Source: JBGSLN01 sp041740675 (GTDB taxonomy: Bacteria; Pseudomonadota; Gammaproteobacteria; JBGSLN01). From it: a stretch of 5,524 bases of DNA. Position numbers and translations under genes: made by a program. This document shows, piece by piece, positions 5,386 through 5,524 of the stretch (the stretch's first letter is position 1; the number at the start of each line of letters is the position of its first letter). The notes under the pieces are model-generated. The model did no database searches and was not told where the DNA came from. It worked only from the letters and a program-made list of their open reading frames with translations. The stretch is taken from NCBI GenBank assembly GCA_041740675.1, contig JBGSLN010000065.1, forward strand, positions 1 to 5,524, in the 5' to 3' direction.

Positions 5386-5524
5386 AGCATTTGATACAAT
5401 TCATCAATGTGTTCAATGAAATGCTGCTGCTTCACTTGGGGAATATTACACGGATCAATGCAGCAATTCCCGCTCTATTATCACATTGACGGAGCTTTTT
5501 GTGCTAACACGCATAAATACGTCC
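5386..5524. other. Right-edge segment with no supported gene
   Basis: Nothing here continues ComEC. On the minus strand a 30-codon open stretch (5474 down to a TAA at 5384-5382, overlapping the comEC stop) reads in a protein-like way (CCIDPCNIPQVKQQHFIEHI is part of it), but it is preceded by three consecutive in-frame stops (TGA TAA TAG). It may be the remnant of a convergent gene. A plus-strand frame from ATG 5407 is open to the window edge but has no ribosome site or recognisable motif. Confidence 0.35.

Noticed and set aside
5386..5524. Frameshifted continuation of ComEC into its beta-lactamase domain
   Set aside because: All three forward frames were read; none shows LDVGQG or other domain residues.

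Overview
The window is AT-rich bacterial DNA. It most likely comes from a gammaproteobacterium of the Legionellales/Coxiellaceae type, possibly host-associated. The evidence is a single hybrid LolC/E transporter gene paired with lolD, a comEC gene directly after them, wide intergenic gaps, dispersed palindromic repeats with a base composition unlike their surroundings, and an acidic low-complexity protein tail at the left edge. The placement rests on remembered family features and gene order, not on a database search.

Layout, left to right. Positions 1-339 hold the C-terminal end of a protein that starts outside the window; it is rich in Ser, Glu and Asp and has a 15-bp tandem repeat. Positions 340-884 are non-coding. 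They contain a 13-bp perfect inverted repeat (385-432), then a GC-richer repeat region (about 621-846) that includes an imperfect palindrome. Positions 885-1505 encode a small exported protein with a clear signal peptide; its fold may be lipocalin-like, but its function is not recognised. Positions 1506-1826 are mostly non-coding, with a possible decayed reading frame and the probable lolC promoter.

Positions 1827-3756 are the lolC-lolD operon, with an 8-bp overlap between the genes. LolC (membrane subunit) and LolD (ATPase) form the inner-membrane ABC machine that lifts outer-membrane lipoproteins out of the inner membrane and passes them to LolA. No lolE follows, and LolC carries features of both E. 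coli LolC and LolE, so one subunit probably acts as a homodimer (the LolF type). Positions 3757-3984 hold a second member of the repeat family and a plausible promoter. Positions 3985-5385 encode ComEC, the DNA-uptake channel of natural competence. It has the N-terminal DUF4131 region and the membrane competence domain but stops before the C-terminal metallo-beta-lactamase-like domain. The last 139 bases hold no gene I can support.

The most notable points are the shortened ComEC, the LolF-type transporter, and two copies of a repeat that share both a palindromic core and a 23-nt tail. I found no clearly new multi-gene system.
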